Part shown: piece after piece, positions 24,501 to 39,034 of the stretch
Position numbering within the stretch: the stretch's first letter is position 1
How the letters are laid out: each line of letters begins with the position of its first letter
Assembly (NCBI GenBank): GCA_021613375.1
Contig: CM038717.1
Span: 39,818,584-39,882,583 of the forward strand
DNA length: 64,000 nucleotides
Direction: 5' to 3'
Source: Megaleporinus macrocephalus
Taxonomy: Eukaryota > Chordata > Actinopteri > Characiformes > Anostomidae
Made by a program: the position numbers and the translations under genes
The notes under the pieces: model-generated
Seen by the model: the letters and a program-made list of their open reading frames with translations, nothing else
Database searches by the model: none
What the model was told of the DNA's origin: nothing

Positions 24501-24987
24501 CATCAGTAAAGTTCACTCATCATCTCTGCACAAACCAGGTTAAACTCTCTGACGTGGAGAAGAAACCAGATGAATCCAGAACTGAATCCAGAACTGAATC
24601 CAGAACTGAATCCAGGACTGAATCCAGGACTGAATCCAGGACTGAATCCAGGACTGAATCCAGAACTGAATCCAGGACTGAATCCAGAACTGAATCCAGG
24701 ACTGAATCCAGAACTGAATCCAGAACTGAATCCAGGACTGAATCCAGGACTGAATCCAGGACTGAATCCAGGACTGAATCCAGAACTGAATCCAGGACTG
24801 AATCCAGGACTGAATCCAGAACTGAATCCAGGACTGAATCCAGGACTGAGTCAGACTGAGGGAAGCCGGTCACTCACCGAGGATGAGCTTCGTCGATGGT
24901 CATTTCATACAGATTCTTTTTAGCCTCCGTATCATAGAGCCTCACCGTGCCAACCCCGCTGCCCAGCAACAGCTGCAGACCAAGCAC

Positions 24988-25029
<42 letters not shown>

Positions 25030-25735
25030 GATCACACACACACTAGGAAGCAGTGAAACACCCACATGCTTTCACCAGCTGAGCTAATCCACCTCACCTC
25101 ACCTCACCCCACCTCACCCCACCTCACCCCATCTCACCTCACCTCACCCCACCTCACCCCACCTCACCCCACCTCATACATATTTCATTAAAGTATTGAA
25201 GGAAAGAGTGAGAGGAGCAGCAGGTGGTCTCTCACCAGTCTGTCTGGTTTGGTGGCCCACTCCAGCGAGAGCAGAGGAGACTTAGACATGATGGTGGCTT
25301 TGGTCTGCATGATCGGGTTAAAGGACCAAACCTTCACCACACCGTCCACATCCAGACTGGCCACTCGTCTACCTGAACAGTCCACCCTGTTTTAAACAAA
25401 CAAACAACACGCCAATATAATCTAAGCTTGTATATGAACTTTAATATTATTATTATTATTATCATTATTATTATTATTATTATTATTATTAATAATAATA
25501 ATAATAAACAATAACAGTTCACTACTAGATCATCTCATCACGCCTACCTGCAGTGCATGATGGACGAGTGATGTTCTCCGTACTCCTCCTGACTCAGTTT
25601 GATGAACGGTTGCTCCACTCCTGCTGTTGACCCGCCCACTTCACCTCCAACTCGAGCCTGATTGGTGGGTGAGTCTGAGGTTTCACTCTCAGGCGGAGCT
25701 TCGGTGTCTGAACTGTCTTTCTTATCAGAACCCTG

Positions 25736-25805
<70 letters not shown>

Positions 25806-26990
25806 TATAGTAGATCGTGAACAATTTATAGTAGATACTGAATAATTTATAGCAGATACTGAATAATTCATAGTACTGAATAGTGCACAGTAGATACTGA
25901 ATAATTTATAGTAGATACTAAATAATCCATAGTACTGAATAATTCATAGATACTGAATAATTCATAGTACTGAATAGTGCACAGTAGATACTGAATAATT
26001 TATAGTAGATACTAAATAATCCATAGTACTGAATAATTCATAGATACTGAATAATTCATAGTACTGAATAGTGCACAGTAGATACAAAATAATTCATAAT
26101 AGATATTGAATAATTTATAGTAGATACTAAATAATTTTTAGTACATACTGAATAGTTTATACTACTGAATAGTGCACAGTAGATACTGAATAATTTATAG
26201 TAGATACTGAATAATTTATAGTAGATACTGAATAATTTATAGTGGATACTAAATGCTGTATGGATACTAGATACTCATAGTAACTGTAAGGTGAGGTATG
26301 TTCTCTGGGCGTGTCTGACCTGAGGCTGTTTGGAGAACAGTTCTTTTCTCTCCTTCTCGTGGTCCACATGTCTCTTTTGTCTGGAGTGACCAGTGCCCTG
26401 CTCCACAGCCGCCGCCATCTTCAAATCCTTTGAGGCTGCCGGGTCCTTCACCTTCACCGGCTGGACACCAAAAACAGAATCTCAGCTGATTTTTTAAAGA
26501 ATCAAAACAAGAACGATTATTTAAATAACTAATAAAGTTATAAAGTTAATATCTATAACCTGAATCTATAACTCAAATATCTTCACCGTCCATCTCTGAA
26601 ACAGTAACTTCTCACCGTCTTCACTTTCAATGAGCGTCAACGGAACAATGGAGCATTCCTATTGGTCCATTCATCATGACATATTTGATCAGATAGTCCC
26701 ATCAGGGCGTATTGATACGAGGTGACGGGCGTGCAGTCTGAAGACAGAGACTGTGGACAGTTTGAAGACAACGCCGTTATTACTGGACGGCAGCCTCTCA
26801 CCTGATTGGCTGAAGGGTCCTTTCTCCCGAGGGCCGCCTGGGTGGGGGAGGAGCCGGGGGGGCCTTGAGGGGTACGGGTCGTGGCTCTTCTGCCCTGGGG
26901 TAGGAACGTGGAGAAGAAGTTTCTGGAAGGCGTGGTGGGGTTAGTGGCCCGCTGACTGGTCACCAGATCCCTGTCACCAAAGACAACACA

Positions 26991-27029
<39 letters not shown>

Positions 27030-27069
27030 CATTCTCCTTAACATGCAAAACACTACACTGTCTCACACG

Positions 27070-27108
<39 letters not shown>

Positions 27109-30100
27109 CCCACGTCCTCCTCATTCACACTGTCCACCCAACACACCTCATCACACCAAACACTGCCCTCACGACCATCTACTGTAGTAACTGTGAGCTT
27201 TTAAAGGTGGACGTCTGGTTCCATTCACCTCCACTGAGTGTTTCACACCGAAGGACTCTGTTTGCATCGTAACTGATTTTAATTATCAGCAAAGATCTTC
27301 TAAGATCAGGCGAGAGCGAAGACTCTTCACACTTCACAGGTGGTTCAACGGTGGAGAGACCTCAGAGAGCCGACGAGGCTGACATTGGCCTCACCAGCTC
27401 GCTTGTGAGTTTGAAATTTCCCACTCCACCTTAAACGAGGTACCTGCTTGTAAGAGAAGCACCAGTTAAGCTGGAACATGAAAAGTCAAGCAAGCAGAAG
27501 CTTGACGGAGAGCTGGAAGACGTGCTGAGTGATGCTCTGGTTCTGCTGATTAACACTACTTGTGCTGGTTTGTTTGGCTGTTGAGAAACAATCATTCAGA
27601 GTCTTATACCGCGCCCCCTTGTGGCTTTGAAGTGATAGTTTGATAGTTTGATAGACGGAAAAACAGATTTACCCCAAATGTAGCCAAACCACCAAGACAT
27701 GTGAAGACTAGTGAAGATACGAGGCACACGGTTTAGGTGACTGGCCAACGTTACTTTGGCCTCCGTAGCAAAACAACACGTTTCGTTTCTGTTTACTGGC
27801 TAAATTTAACATTGTGAAAGAATAAACACATACATATTCAGCATGTGCCCAATTTTATATGCTATAATTTCCAAATATATTACGATATATTCAGTAAATA
27901 AACAGTAAACGTGTGTTGAGGATGTGTAACTAACTTAGAACACCTAGAAAATCAACACATACATAAAACCTGACCAACATTCAAGGACTCCTTGTGGCTC
28001 CAGGGCTGAAACCAAGACAGCAAAACTTCATTTGGAGTGAAGGGTCATATAATATACATCACATTACATGAACACACATCCCCTGGACCTTCAATCCAGT
28101 ACCCAGTCCTGGATTCTGCCATTTCTGACACTAGGTGGCCAAGCAGTACATGACCAGCTCAGTTAAAGACTACAAAATCCAGGAGCGGAGACTGGAATCT
28201 TGGTCTGGATTTGAAGAGGTCTGCTCTACATGGTTAATAAATATACCAATATTGATGATTAGATGTAAAATAGTGTATGATTACTATCTTTAGCTGTGTT
28301 TGACACACAAACGTAAACTGTGTGGTAAAAATACTAAATACTAAAGTTTTATTAGAACAAAACATGTCACCTGACCAGGGCGCCTAAACTTGTGCACAAG
28401 CTTCTAGGTTAAGCCCAGGCTCTTAAATCCAGTTCCCAGTCCTGGAATTTATAATCACCAGTTATTATGAGACTGGCTGGCCAATCAGTTCCACCGACAT
28501 TCAAATTAACTTCTGGTGTTTATTAGAGATGGAAGGATCGATCGGCTATGTATCGGTAGATCTGTATTCAAAATATGTGATCGGTGATTGGCCGATATGT
28601 CTCCAGTTTAGCCAATCCCGAGAGCCGATCAATGGCATTTAACAAATGAGCCTAATTTCTGTATTTACAGCTAGAGTTTCATCCAGAAAGAGGAGACCTC
28701 CAGCAAACTCCCTGCAAATACATACCCTACCAAGACAAAGATATTTAACACTACTAATCTGATACTAATCTGATACTAATCTGATACTAATCTGATACTA
28801 ATCTGATACTAATCTGATACTAATCTGATACAGCACTTCAGAGTACACCAAAACGAATAACCCAGAAACCCGTACAGACCAGATCTGACCGGTACCAACA
28901 GAACAGCACAGAAACAGCCAGAGAGCTAAAGAACCACAGAGTGATTGAGTTTATAGTTCTAGATAACTATGTTTAACCATGTTCTATGACTTGCTCACGC
29001 TAATACCTACATGTGGCCCTGCCGTAGCACATAGCCCCGCCCTCGATCGGTATCGGCTATCGGCTATCGGCTGATCGTGCTGAAGGGTGATCTGTGATTG
29101 GCTATCGGCTATCGGCTGAAGGGTGATCTGTGATCGGCTATCGGCTGATTGTGCTGAAGGGTGATCTGTGATCGGCTATCGGCTGATCGTGCTGAAGGGT
29201 GATCTGTGATTGGCTATCGGCTGATCGTGCTGAAGGGTGATCTGTGATCGGTATCGGCTGATCGTGCTGAAAGGTGATCTGTGATCGGTATCGGCTGATC
29301 GTGCTGAAGGGTGATCTGTGATTGGCTATCGGCTGATCGTGCTGAAAGGTGATCTGTGATCGGCTATCGGCTGATCGTGCTGAAAGGTGATCTGTGATCG
29401 GCTATCGGCTGATCGTGCTGAAGGGTGATCTGTGATCGGTATCGGCTGATCGTGCTGAAAGGTGATCTGTGATCGGCTATCGGCTGATCGTGCTGAAAGG
29501 TGATCTGTGATCGGCTATCGGCTGATCGTGCTGAAAGGTGATCTGTGATCGGCTATCGGCTGATCGTGCTGAAAGGTGATCTGTGATCGGCTATCGGCTG
29601 ATCGTGCTGAAGGTGATCTGTGATCGGTATCGGCTGATCGTGCTGAAAGGTGATCTGTGATCGGCTATCGGCTGATCGTGCTGAAGGGTGATCTGTGATC
29701 GGCTATCGGCTGATCGTGCTGAAAGGTGATCTGTGATCGGCTATCGGCTGATCGTGCTGAAAGGTGATCTGTGATCGGCTATCGGCTGATCGTGCTGAAA
29801 GGTGATCTGTGATCGGCTATCGGCTGATCGTGCTGAAGGGTGATCTGTGATCGGCTATCGGCTGATCGTGCTGAAAGGTGATCTGTGATTGGCTATCGGC
29901 TGATCGTGCTGAAAGGTGATCTGTGATCGGCTATCGGCTGATCGTGCTGAAAGGTGATCTGTGATCGGCTATCGGCTGATCGTGCTGAAAGGTGATCTGT
30001 GATCGGTATCGGCTGATCGTGCTGAAGGGTGATCTGTGATCGGCTGATCGTGCTGAAAGGTGATCTGTGATCGGCTATCGGCTGATCGTGCTGAAGGGTG

Positions 30101-33100
30101 ATCTGTGATCGGCTATCGGCTGATCGTGCTGAAAGGTGATCTGTGATCGGTATCGGCTGATCGTGCTGAAAGGTGATCTGTGATTGGCTATCGGCTGATC
30201 GTGCTGAAGGGTGATCTGTGATCGGTATCGGCTGATCGTGCTGAAGGGTGATCTGTGATCGGTATCGGCTGATCGTGCTGAAAGGTGATCTGTGATCGGT
30301 ATCGGCTGATCGTGCTGAAAGGTGATCTGTGATCGGTATCGGCTGATCGTGCTGAAAGGTGATCTGTGATCGGTATCGGCTGATCGTGCTGAAAGGTGAT
30401 CTGTGATCGGTATCGGCTGATCGTGCTGAAAGGTGATCTGTGATCGGTATCGGCTGATCGTGCTGAAAGGTGATCTGTGATCGGCTATCGGCTGATCGTG
30501 CTGAAGGGTGATCTGTGATTGGCTATCGGCTGATCGTGCTGAAGGGTGATCTGTGATCGGTATCGGCTGATCGTGCTGAAGGGTGATCTGTGATCGGTAT
30601 CGGCTGATCGTGCTGAAAGGTGATCTGTGATTGGCTATCGGCTGATCGTGCTGAAAGGTGATCTGTGATCGGTATCGGCTGATCGTGCTGAAAGGTGATC
30701 TGTGATTGGCTATCGGCTGATCGTGCTGAAAGGTGATCTGTGATCGGCTATCGGCTGATCGTGCTGAAAGGTGATCTGTGATCGGTATCGGCTGATCGTG
30801 CTGAAAGGTGATCTGTGATCGGTATCGGCTGATCGTGCTGAAAGGTGATCTGTGATCGGTATCGGCTGATCGTGCTGAAAGGTGATCTGTGATCGGTATC
30901 GGCTGATCGTGCTGAAAGGTGATCTGTGATCGGCTATCGGCTGATCGTGCTGAAAGGTGATCTGTGATCGGCTATCGGCTGATCGTGCTGAAGGGTGATC
31001 TGTGATCGGCTATCGGCTGATCGTGCTGAAAGGTGATCTGTGATCGGTATCGGCTGATCGTGCTGAAAGGTGATCTGTGATCGGTATCGGCTGATCGTGC
31101 TGAAAGGTGATCTGTGATCGGTATCGGCTGATCGTGCTGAAAGGTGATCGGTCCATCTCTAGTATTTACCAAACCCAGGACTGGATCCTGGAGAGAAGTT
31201 CTGGCTCATATTTCTCGAGATCAGGCCGAGAGCGTGTCCAGCAGGACGGGGCAGTGGAGGTTTAGCTGGAGTGGAAAACAAGACGGTAGGCTGGCGGAGA
31301 GAAAGCTCGGCTCAGGTGAACGTTTATTCCCTGCTAAGAGACGGTTAGTAGCAGTCGAGTCATAAGTTAGTTCTCTGAAGGACTAAAGACACCCCGTCCC
31401 CCAAAAACGTCCCGTTCTGAAAGGGGCCCTCACAGCTCGGTGTCGCCCAGTCTGTCCATGTGCTGGACGTAGGCGGGCAGTTTGTGATGCACCATCTCCT
31501 CCACCTTCTTGGATTTCGATTCTCCTTGAAGCGCGAACAACTGAAAGGTAGAAGGAGAACGTCGAGCGTCAGGTGTACAGAGTTTATAAACACAAACTAT
31601 ACGGTAAACATACGTTATTGGTTCATCTCCTGAACCGACCAATAAGAATACTCCACATTCATCCAGCCACGTCAAATGTGACTCTGATAGATGTTCACGT
31701 CACAGAATGAATATTGAAGTGCTTCACCATCTGCCGCAGCTGTTCGTTCTCCTCCTGAATGCTGGTGGTCCTCTGCACCTCAGCATCGAAGCTCAGTAGG
31801 ACTGGCTGGGGTGGGAACATTAAGGAGCCTCATAGAACCGACAGAACCAACAGAACCAACAGAACCAACACACGCCCTCTACTGGCCATCTACTAACTGG
31901 CCACTTTATTAGAAATACTCACCTTGTGCTTCCACTAACTGGCCACTTTATTAGAAACACCAACCTTGTGCTCCACTAACTGGCCACTTTATTAGAAACA
32001 CTCACCTTGTACTTCCACAAACTGGCCACTTTATTAGAAACACTCACCTTTTGCTTCTACTAACTGGCCACTTTATTAGAAATACTCACCTTGTGCTTCC
32101 ACTAACTGGCCACTTTATTAGAAACACTAACCTTGTGCTCCACTAACTGGCCACTTTATTAGAAACACTCACCTTGTACTTCCACTAACTGGCCACTTTA
32201 TTAGAAACACCCATCTTGTGCTCCACTAACTGGCCACTTTATTAGAAACATTAACCTTGTGCTTCCAATAAGTGGCCAATTTATTAGAAACCCCAACCTT
32301 GTGCTTCTACTATTTGGACACTTTATTAAAAACACCAACCTTGTACTTTCACTAACTGGCCACTTTATTAGAAACACCCCCTTGCGCTACACTAACTGGC
32401 CACTTTATTAGAAACACCCATCTTGTGCTCCACTAACTGGCCACTTTATTAGAAACATTAACCTTGTGCTTCCAATAAGTGGCCAATTTATTAGAAACCC
32501 CAACCTTGTGCTTCTACTATTTGGACACTTTATTAGAAACACCCATCTTGTGCTCCACTAACTGGCCACTTTATTAGAAACACCCCCTTGCGCTACACTA
32601 ACTGGCCACTTTATTAGAAACACCCATCTTGTGCTCCACTAGCTGGTCACTTTATTAGAAACACCAACCTAGTACTTCCCTAACTGGCCACTTTATTAGA
32701 AACAGCCTCTCTGACCTAGTGACTGGAGAGATTTGTATGAATGTCAGATACTGAAAAAAGAAACTAATAAATTTCTAAATACTGAACTAGAGGTAGAAGT
32801 TTACTGTTAACTCCAGCAGTGACCGGTACTGTGGTCAGTGTGACGCCGGTGTGAGGATATGCATGCACTGGAACAGAACGCTGAGGAAGTTGTGGAGGGA
32901 GACGAGGAAGGTGTCGGCCCACTGGCGGGAGAAATACGGAGAAAAGGCTGGATTCTGCTCCGGCGCAGGGATAAAAGGCAAAACGAACCAGTCCCGCCAC
33001 TCCACCTGCCCCTGCAGCTCCGCAGCCTGCCTCTGGAAAAACTCCTGAGTCTTCTCCTGGTTCCTCATCTGAGGAGGAGAACAAACACATGATTCTACCA

Positions 33101-36100
33101 TCAGGTCTGATGTACCACATAAACAATGTACGCACATCAGGAATTGTTGGCCGTGCTTTAAAAAACCCAACTACTGACAGATGATAGATAGACTAGACAG
33201 ACTAACTACTGTTCCATCAATATGCAAATGAGGCCCTTTGGGAAAACAAGAACTATAACAGTATCCAGAATCTGGTGACCTGCTTTTAGCCGCATGGTCA
33301 AACCTGTAAGGCCTCGGCGGAGACCTGAACACAGTTTGGTGAGAAGGTGGAGAGAAGTTTCAGGGACGTATTTTTAGTTTGATTTTGTTATTTGGGTGAT
33401 TATTGAGTTCTTTTAGCCTCATCACTCCAGTTTTAATATAAAAGAAGATCTGGACTACAAACACAGTTAGGAGTCAGTGGAAAACTGGGTAATATTTAAT
33501 TCACCAAAATATTTCTCTAAACTCCTCACCAAGAAGGAGAGACCGGAGGGTCTCACTGCGAGAGGCTCCGGTGGTAGTTTACCTGTATGGTGTGCACCAG
33601 GTAGTAGCGGAAGAGGCTGGTCCTCAGCTTGTTGACTGTGGGCCTGTAGACGTCCTCCAGCCTGCAGAAGAGCCTGCGGTCCAGGTAGCCCCAGTAGTCC
33701 TTCAGTCCGGCCAGATCATAGCTCTGAATGAACTGCTGGAGCTGATCGATTATTTTATCAACCTGTGGCCAAAACAAGAAAATCTAAACATGAGCCTGGA
33801 CACACAAAATAGGTAGTGGACAGTCATTATACTCATTGCTCAAGTATAATAATAATAATAACAATAACAATAATAATAATAACAATAATAATAGTAATAA
33901 TAATTAATAAAACCTTTTTTAATATTAATCTGTTGCGTTGTCTAAATGCCAACAGTACATATCAACTTTATATAAAAACACTAATCCTGAGAGCACACAC
34001 CACTCCAGCACTGGCATATACTGTTTACTTATTATTTAATGGCAACCAATCAGCACTCAGCAGCAGTAATAGTAACCAATCAGCACTCAGTAGCAGTAAT
34101 ACTAACCAATCAGCACTAATGCAACCAATTAGGGCCCAGTTGCAGCAGTACTAGCCAAATAGCCTCAGTAGCATTTGAGCCGACCAATCAGCACTCAGTA
34201 GCAGTTGAGCCAACCAATCAGCATTTAGTAGCAGTTGAGCCAACCAATCAGCACTTAGTAGCAATTAAGCCAACCAATCCGCACTCAGCAGCAGTAATAC
34301 TAACCAATTAGGGCCCAGTGGCAGTTAAGCCAACCAATCAGCTCTCATTAGCAGTAGTGCTAACCAAATAGCGCTCTGTAGCAGTAATGCTAACCAAATA
34401 GCGCTCTGTAGCAGTAATGCTAACCAAATAGCGCTCTGTAGCAGTAATGCTAACCAATCAGCGCTCAGTAGCAGCAATGCTAACCAATCAGCTCTCAGTA
34501 ACAGTAATGCTAACCAATCAGCTCTCAGTAGCAGTAATGCTAACCAATCAGCTCTCAGTAACAGTAATGCTAACCAATCAGCTCTCAGTAGCAGTAATGC
34601 TAACCAATCAGCTCTCAGTAGCAGTAATGCTAACCAATCAGCTCTCAGTAACAGTAATGCTAACCAATCAGCTCTCAGTAGCAGTAATGCTAACCAATCA
34701 GCTCTCAGTAGCAGTAATGCTAACCAATCAGGTCCCAGCAGCAGCTTTAAGTGGTAACTTTCTGAGGAACGCTATGACAGTGTTGTGAGCACCAAAATAA
34801 TAGGTTGTCACAATGTTGTCACAACGTAACCACAGGGTATGTTACTACCTTAAATTGTCCGAATTGTTAAAGAAACACAGTTAATAATGTAGACTATTAT
34901 AAAAATTGCAGCTCTTGCGAACTAAAATATTTAAAATTGTGATTTCAATATAAAAATAATGAATCTTTCAGTTCTGGTTAGCCGTTAGCCAAAGTTACCA
35001 ATAGCAGCTGATTGCTATACATTATGTAGTTTTTCATACGTATGATTACATAACACTGCAGCTGCACATCCACAGAGAAAAAGACCAAAACACCACCAAC
35101 TATCAAGTTTTTCTAAACTTTTTAAATTTAATATATCAGTTTATCAGTTTATGAGTTTTGTGTGTTTTATAAGTAATAATTATCTGTAACTGAGCCACGT
35201 TAGCTTAGCCCAGCAGGCTACAGCTTATAATATCACAGAAACACAGACTTTTCTCACACGGTTTTATCCTCAAACGTCAAACTGAACCTGTTCTGTTAAA
35301 CTGAACCTGTTCTGTTAAACTAAACTAAACCTGTTCTGTTAAACTAAACTGAACCTGTTCTGTTAAACTAAACTAAACCTGTTCTGTTAAACTAAACTAA
35401 ACCTGTTCTGTTAAACTAAACTAAACCTGTTCTGTTAAACTAAACTGAACCTGTTCTGTTAAACTAAACTAAACCTGTTCTGTTAAACTAAACTGAACCT
35501 GTTCTGTTAAACTAAACTGAACCTGTTCTGTTAAACTAAACTGAACCTGTTCTGTTAAACTAAACTAAACCTGTTCTGTTAAACTAAACTAAACCTGTTC
35601 TGTTAAACTAAACTGAACCTGTTCTGTTAAACTAAACTAAACCTGTTCTGTTAAACTAAACTAAACCTGTTCTGTTAAACTAAACTGAACCTGTTCTGTT
35701 AAACTAAACTAAACCTGTTCTGTTAAACTAAACTAAACCTGTTCTGTTAAACTAAACTAAACCTGTTCTGTTAAACTAAACTGAACCTGTTCTGTTAAAC
35801 TAAACTAAACCTGTTCTGTTAAACTAAACTAAACCTGTTCTGTTAAACTAAACTAAACCTGTTCTGTTAAACTAAACTAAACCTGTTCTGTTAAACTAAA
35901 CTGAACCTGTTCTGTTAAACTAAACTGAACCTGTTCTGTTAAACTAAACTGAACCTGTTCTGTTAAACTAAACTAAACCTGTTCTGTTAAACTAAACTAA
36001 ACCTGTTCTGTTAAACTAAACTAAACCTGTTCTGTTAAACTAAACTGAACCTGTTCTGTTAAACTAAACTAAACCTGTTCTGTTAAACTGAACCTGTTCT

Positions 36101-39034
36101 GTTAAACTAAACTGAACCTGTTCTGTTAAACTAAACTGAACCTGTTCTGTTAAACTAAACTAAACTTGTTCTGTTAAACTAAACTAAACCTGTTCTGTTA
36201 AACTAAACTAAACCTGTTCTGTTAAACTGAACCTGTTCTGTTAAACTAAACTGAACCTGTTCTGTTAAACTAAACTGAACCTGTTCTGTTAAACTAAACT
36301 GAACCTGTTCTGTTAAACTGAACCTGTTCTGTTAAACTGAACCTGTTCTGTTAAACTGAACCTGTTCTGTTAAACTGAACCTGTTCTGTTAAACTGAACC
36401 TGTTCTGTTAAACTAAACTAAACCTGTTCTGTTAAACTAAACTAAACCTGTTCTGTTAAACTGAACCTGTTCTGTTAAACTAAACTGAACCTGTTCTGTT
36501 AAACTAAACTGAACCTGTTCTGTTAAACTAAACTGAACCTGTTCTGTTAAACTGAACCTGTTCTGTTAAACTGAACCTGTTCTGTTAAACTAAACCTGTT
36601 CTGTTAAACTGAACCTGTTCTGTTAAACTGAACCTGTTCTGTTAAACTGAACCTGTTCTGTTAAACTGAACCTGTTCTGTTAAAATAAACCTGTTCTGTT
36701 AAACTAAACCTGTTCTGTTAAACTAAACCTGTTCTGTGGTGTTTGGATCTCAGTAGGTAAACAAAGTGAGCTAGAACAGAGCTAGCATTAGCTTAGCAAG
36801 AAAGCTAAAACTCCAAACACCACAGAACAGACTTAATTCCAGTTTTAACCCCACAGCTCGACTTCTCCTCCCCAGATTTTAGTCTTTATCATGTAAACGT
36901 GTGTCAGAGAAGATTCCGTTAGTCAGATTTGACGCTGTGGTGAGCAGAGCTGTTAGCGTGCTGGGTAAGCTAATGCTAACCAGCTGCTCTCTCTCCAGGT
37001 TAGCAGCTGTTTAGCATTTATTTATTTTTAACATTGAACGTTTATTGAAAGTTTGAATTTGTTATGTTGTGTAAAGGTTGTCACAACGTTGTCACTATAA
37101 AGTAATGTTTTACAGTGTTATTCATTTCCATCTGTTAAGTTATCATAACGTTGTCAGATAACGTTGTCACAACTTTCTGAGGAACTACATTCCAACGTTG
37201 TGAGCACTAAAACAGTTCAGTTCTTTTACAGAGTTATCGCAGCCCAGCTAACTTATACCGCTGTCTACATTCTTACAATGTTGCTACAACTTTCATCTAA
37301 AGGTGGTGTTTTTTTTACGTTGTCTGAACGAGGCTGTCACAACATTGTCACAACGTCACCACTAAATCATGTTGTTATTATGCGGTATTATGACTAGCTG
37401 TTGGCAAGTTTCCAAAATTCCGAGTTCAAAGCAGATATAGTGGAACGCACGAAGAATTCTAGGATGTTGTGATAACGTAGTGCCAACAATACCACAACGT
37501 TGTCAGATTTTTACAACATCATTATTAATGAGGTCGTATGATGACCTGTTGGCAACTTAACAACATTCATGCGGTTCCACGCTGACACAATAGAACGTAT
37601 CGTCGCTGTTTAAACAAAAACATGTATCTCCATTTTCATTTTTCTACATCACTGGAACACGACAGCTGCCGATCACAGCGTGTGAGAGTTTCAGGAAGAA
37701 CCGACCAATAGAAATGCTCCAAAACAGCCTGGAAGAAATTCTTCTATTAAAAGTAAAGACTGTGTCGGTCTCTCCTGTAAAGTTGTCATTTGCTAACAGT
37801 GCCACTACGTTCTCACACGACTGTCAGATAATGTTCTCACAACGTAACTGTGTTCGCAACATAGTAACACACAACATACCACATACACACACAGAACCAA
37901 TCATTGTTATCATCACACCATACGGTTCTGTGTCCAGGTGGAAATGTCCTTAGAACCATTCGGCAGTGCAGGGGTGTGTTACTGCGCGTTAGTGTGTGTG
38001 TTAGTGTGAGTTAGTGTGTGTGTTAGTGTGTTAGTGTGAGTTAGTGTGTGTGTTGATGTGTATTATTGTGTGTTAGTGTGAGTTAGTGTGTGTGTTAGTG
38101 TGTGTTAATAATCAGAGAAAGAGCCTCTGGTCTACAGTGTGTGTGTTAGTGTGTTAGTGTGAGTTAGTGTGTGTGTTAGTGTGTTAGTGTGAGTTAGTGT
38201 GTGTGTTGATGTGTATTATTGTGTGTTAGTGTGAGTTAGTGTGTGTGTTAGTGTGTGTAATAATCAGAGAAAGAGCCTCTGGTCTACAGTGTGTGTGTTA
38301 GTGTGTTAGTGTGAGTTAGTGTGTGTGTTAGTGTGTTAGTGTGAGTTAGTGTGTGTGTTGATGTGTATTATTGTGTGTTAGTGTGAGTTAGTGTGTGTGT
38401 TAGTGTGTGTTAATAATCAGAGAAAGAGCCTCTGGTCTACAGTGTGTGTGTTAGTGTGAGTTAGTGTGTGTGTTGATGTGTATTATTGTGTGTTAGTGTG
38501 AGTTAGTGTGTGTGTTAGTGTGTGTGTTAGTGTGTGTTAATAATCAGAGAAAGAGCCTCTGGTCTACAGTGTGTGTGTTAGTGTGAGTTAGTGTGTGTGT
38601 TGATGTGTATTATTGTGTGTTAGTGTGAGTTAGTGTGTGTGTTAGTGTGTGTGTTAATAATCAGAGAAAGAGCTTCTGGTCTACAGTGTGTGTGTTAGTG
38701 TGTTAGTGTGAGTTAGTGTGTGTGTTGATGTGTGTTATTGTGTGTTAGTGTGAGTTAGTGTGTGTGTTGATGTGTGTTATTGTGTGTTAGTGTGTGTTAA
38801 TAATCAGAGAAAGAGCTTCTGGTCTACAGTGTGTGTGTGTGTGTGTGTATGTTAATAATCAGAGAAAGAGCTTCTGGTCTACAGTGTGTGTGTTATTGTG
38901 AGTTAGTGTGTGTTAGTGTGTGTTATTGTGAGTTAGTGTGTGTTAGTGTGTGTAATTGTGAGTTAGTGTGTGTTAATAATCAGAGAAAGAGCTTCTGGTC
39001 TACAGTGTGTGTGTGTGTGTGTGTATGTATGTGT

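Noticed and set aside
24554..24923. Repetitive ORFs of about 100-117 codons on both strands
   Set aside because: 12-bp minisatellite inside wdr91 intron 10.
32764..32860. Read-through of wdr91 exon 3 into MHILTPASH or use of a nearby GT donor
   Set aside because: Read-through breaks homology right after FQCM and hits a stop. The available GT sites do not restore the conserved PV.L.FDAE segment, whereas the AT-AC junction does.
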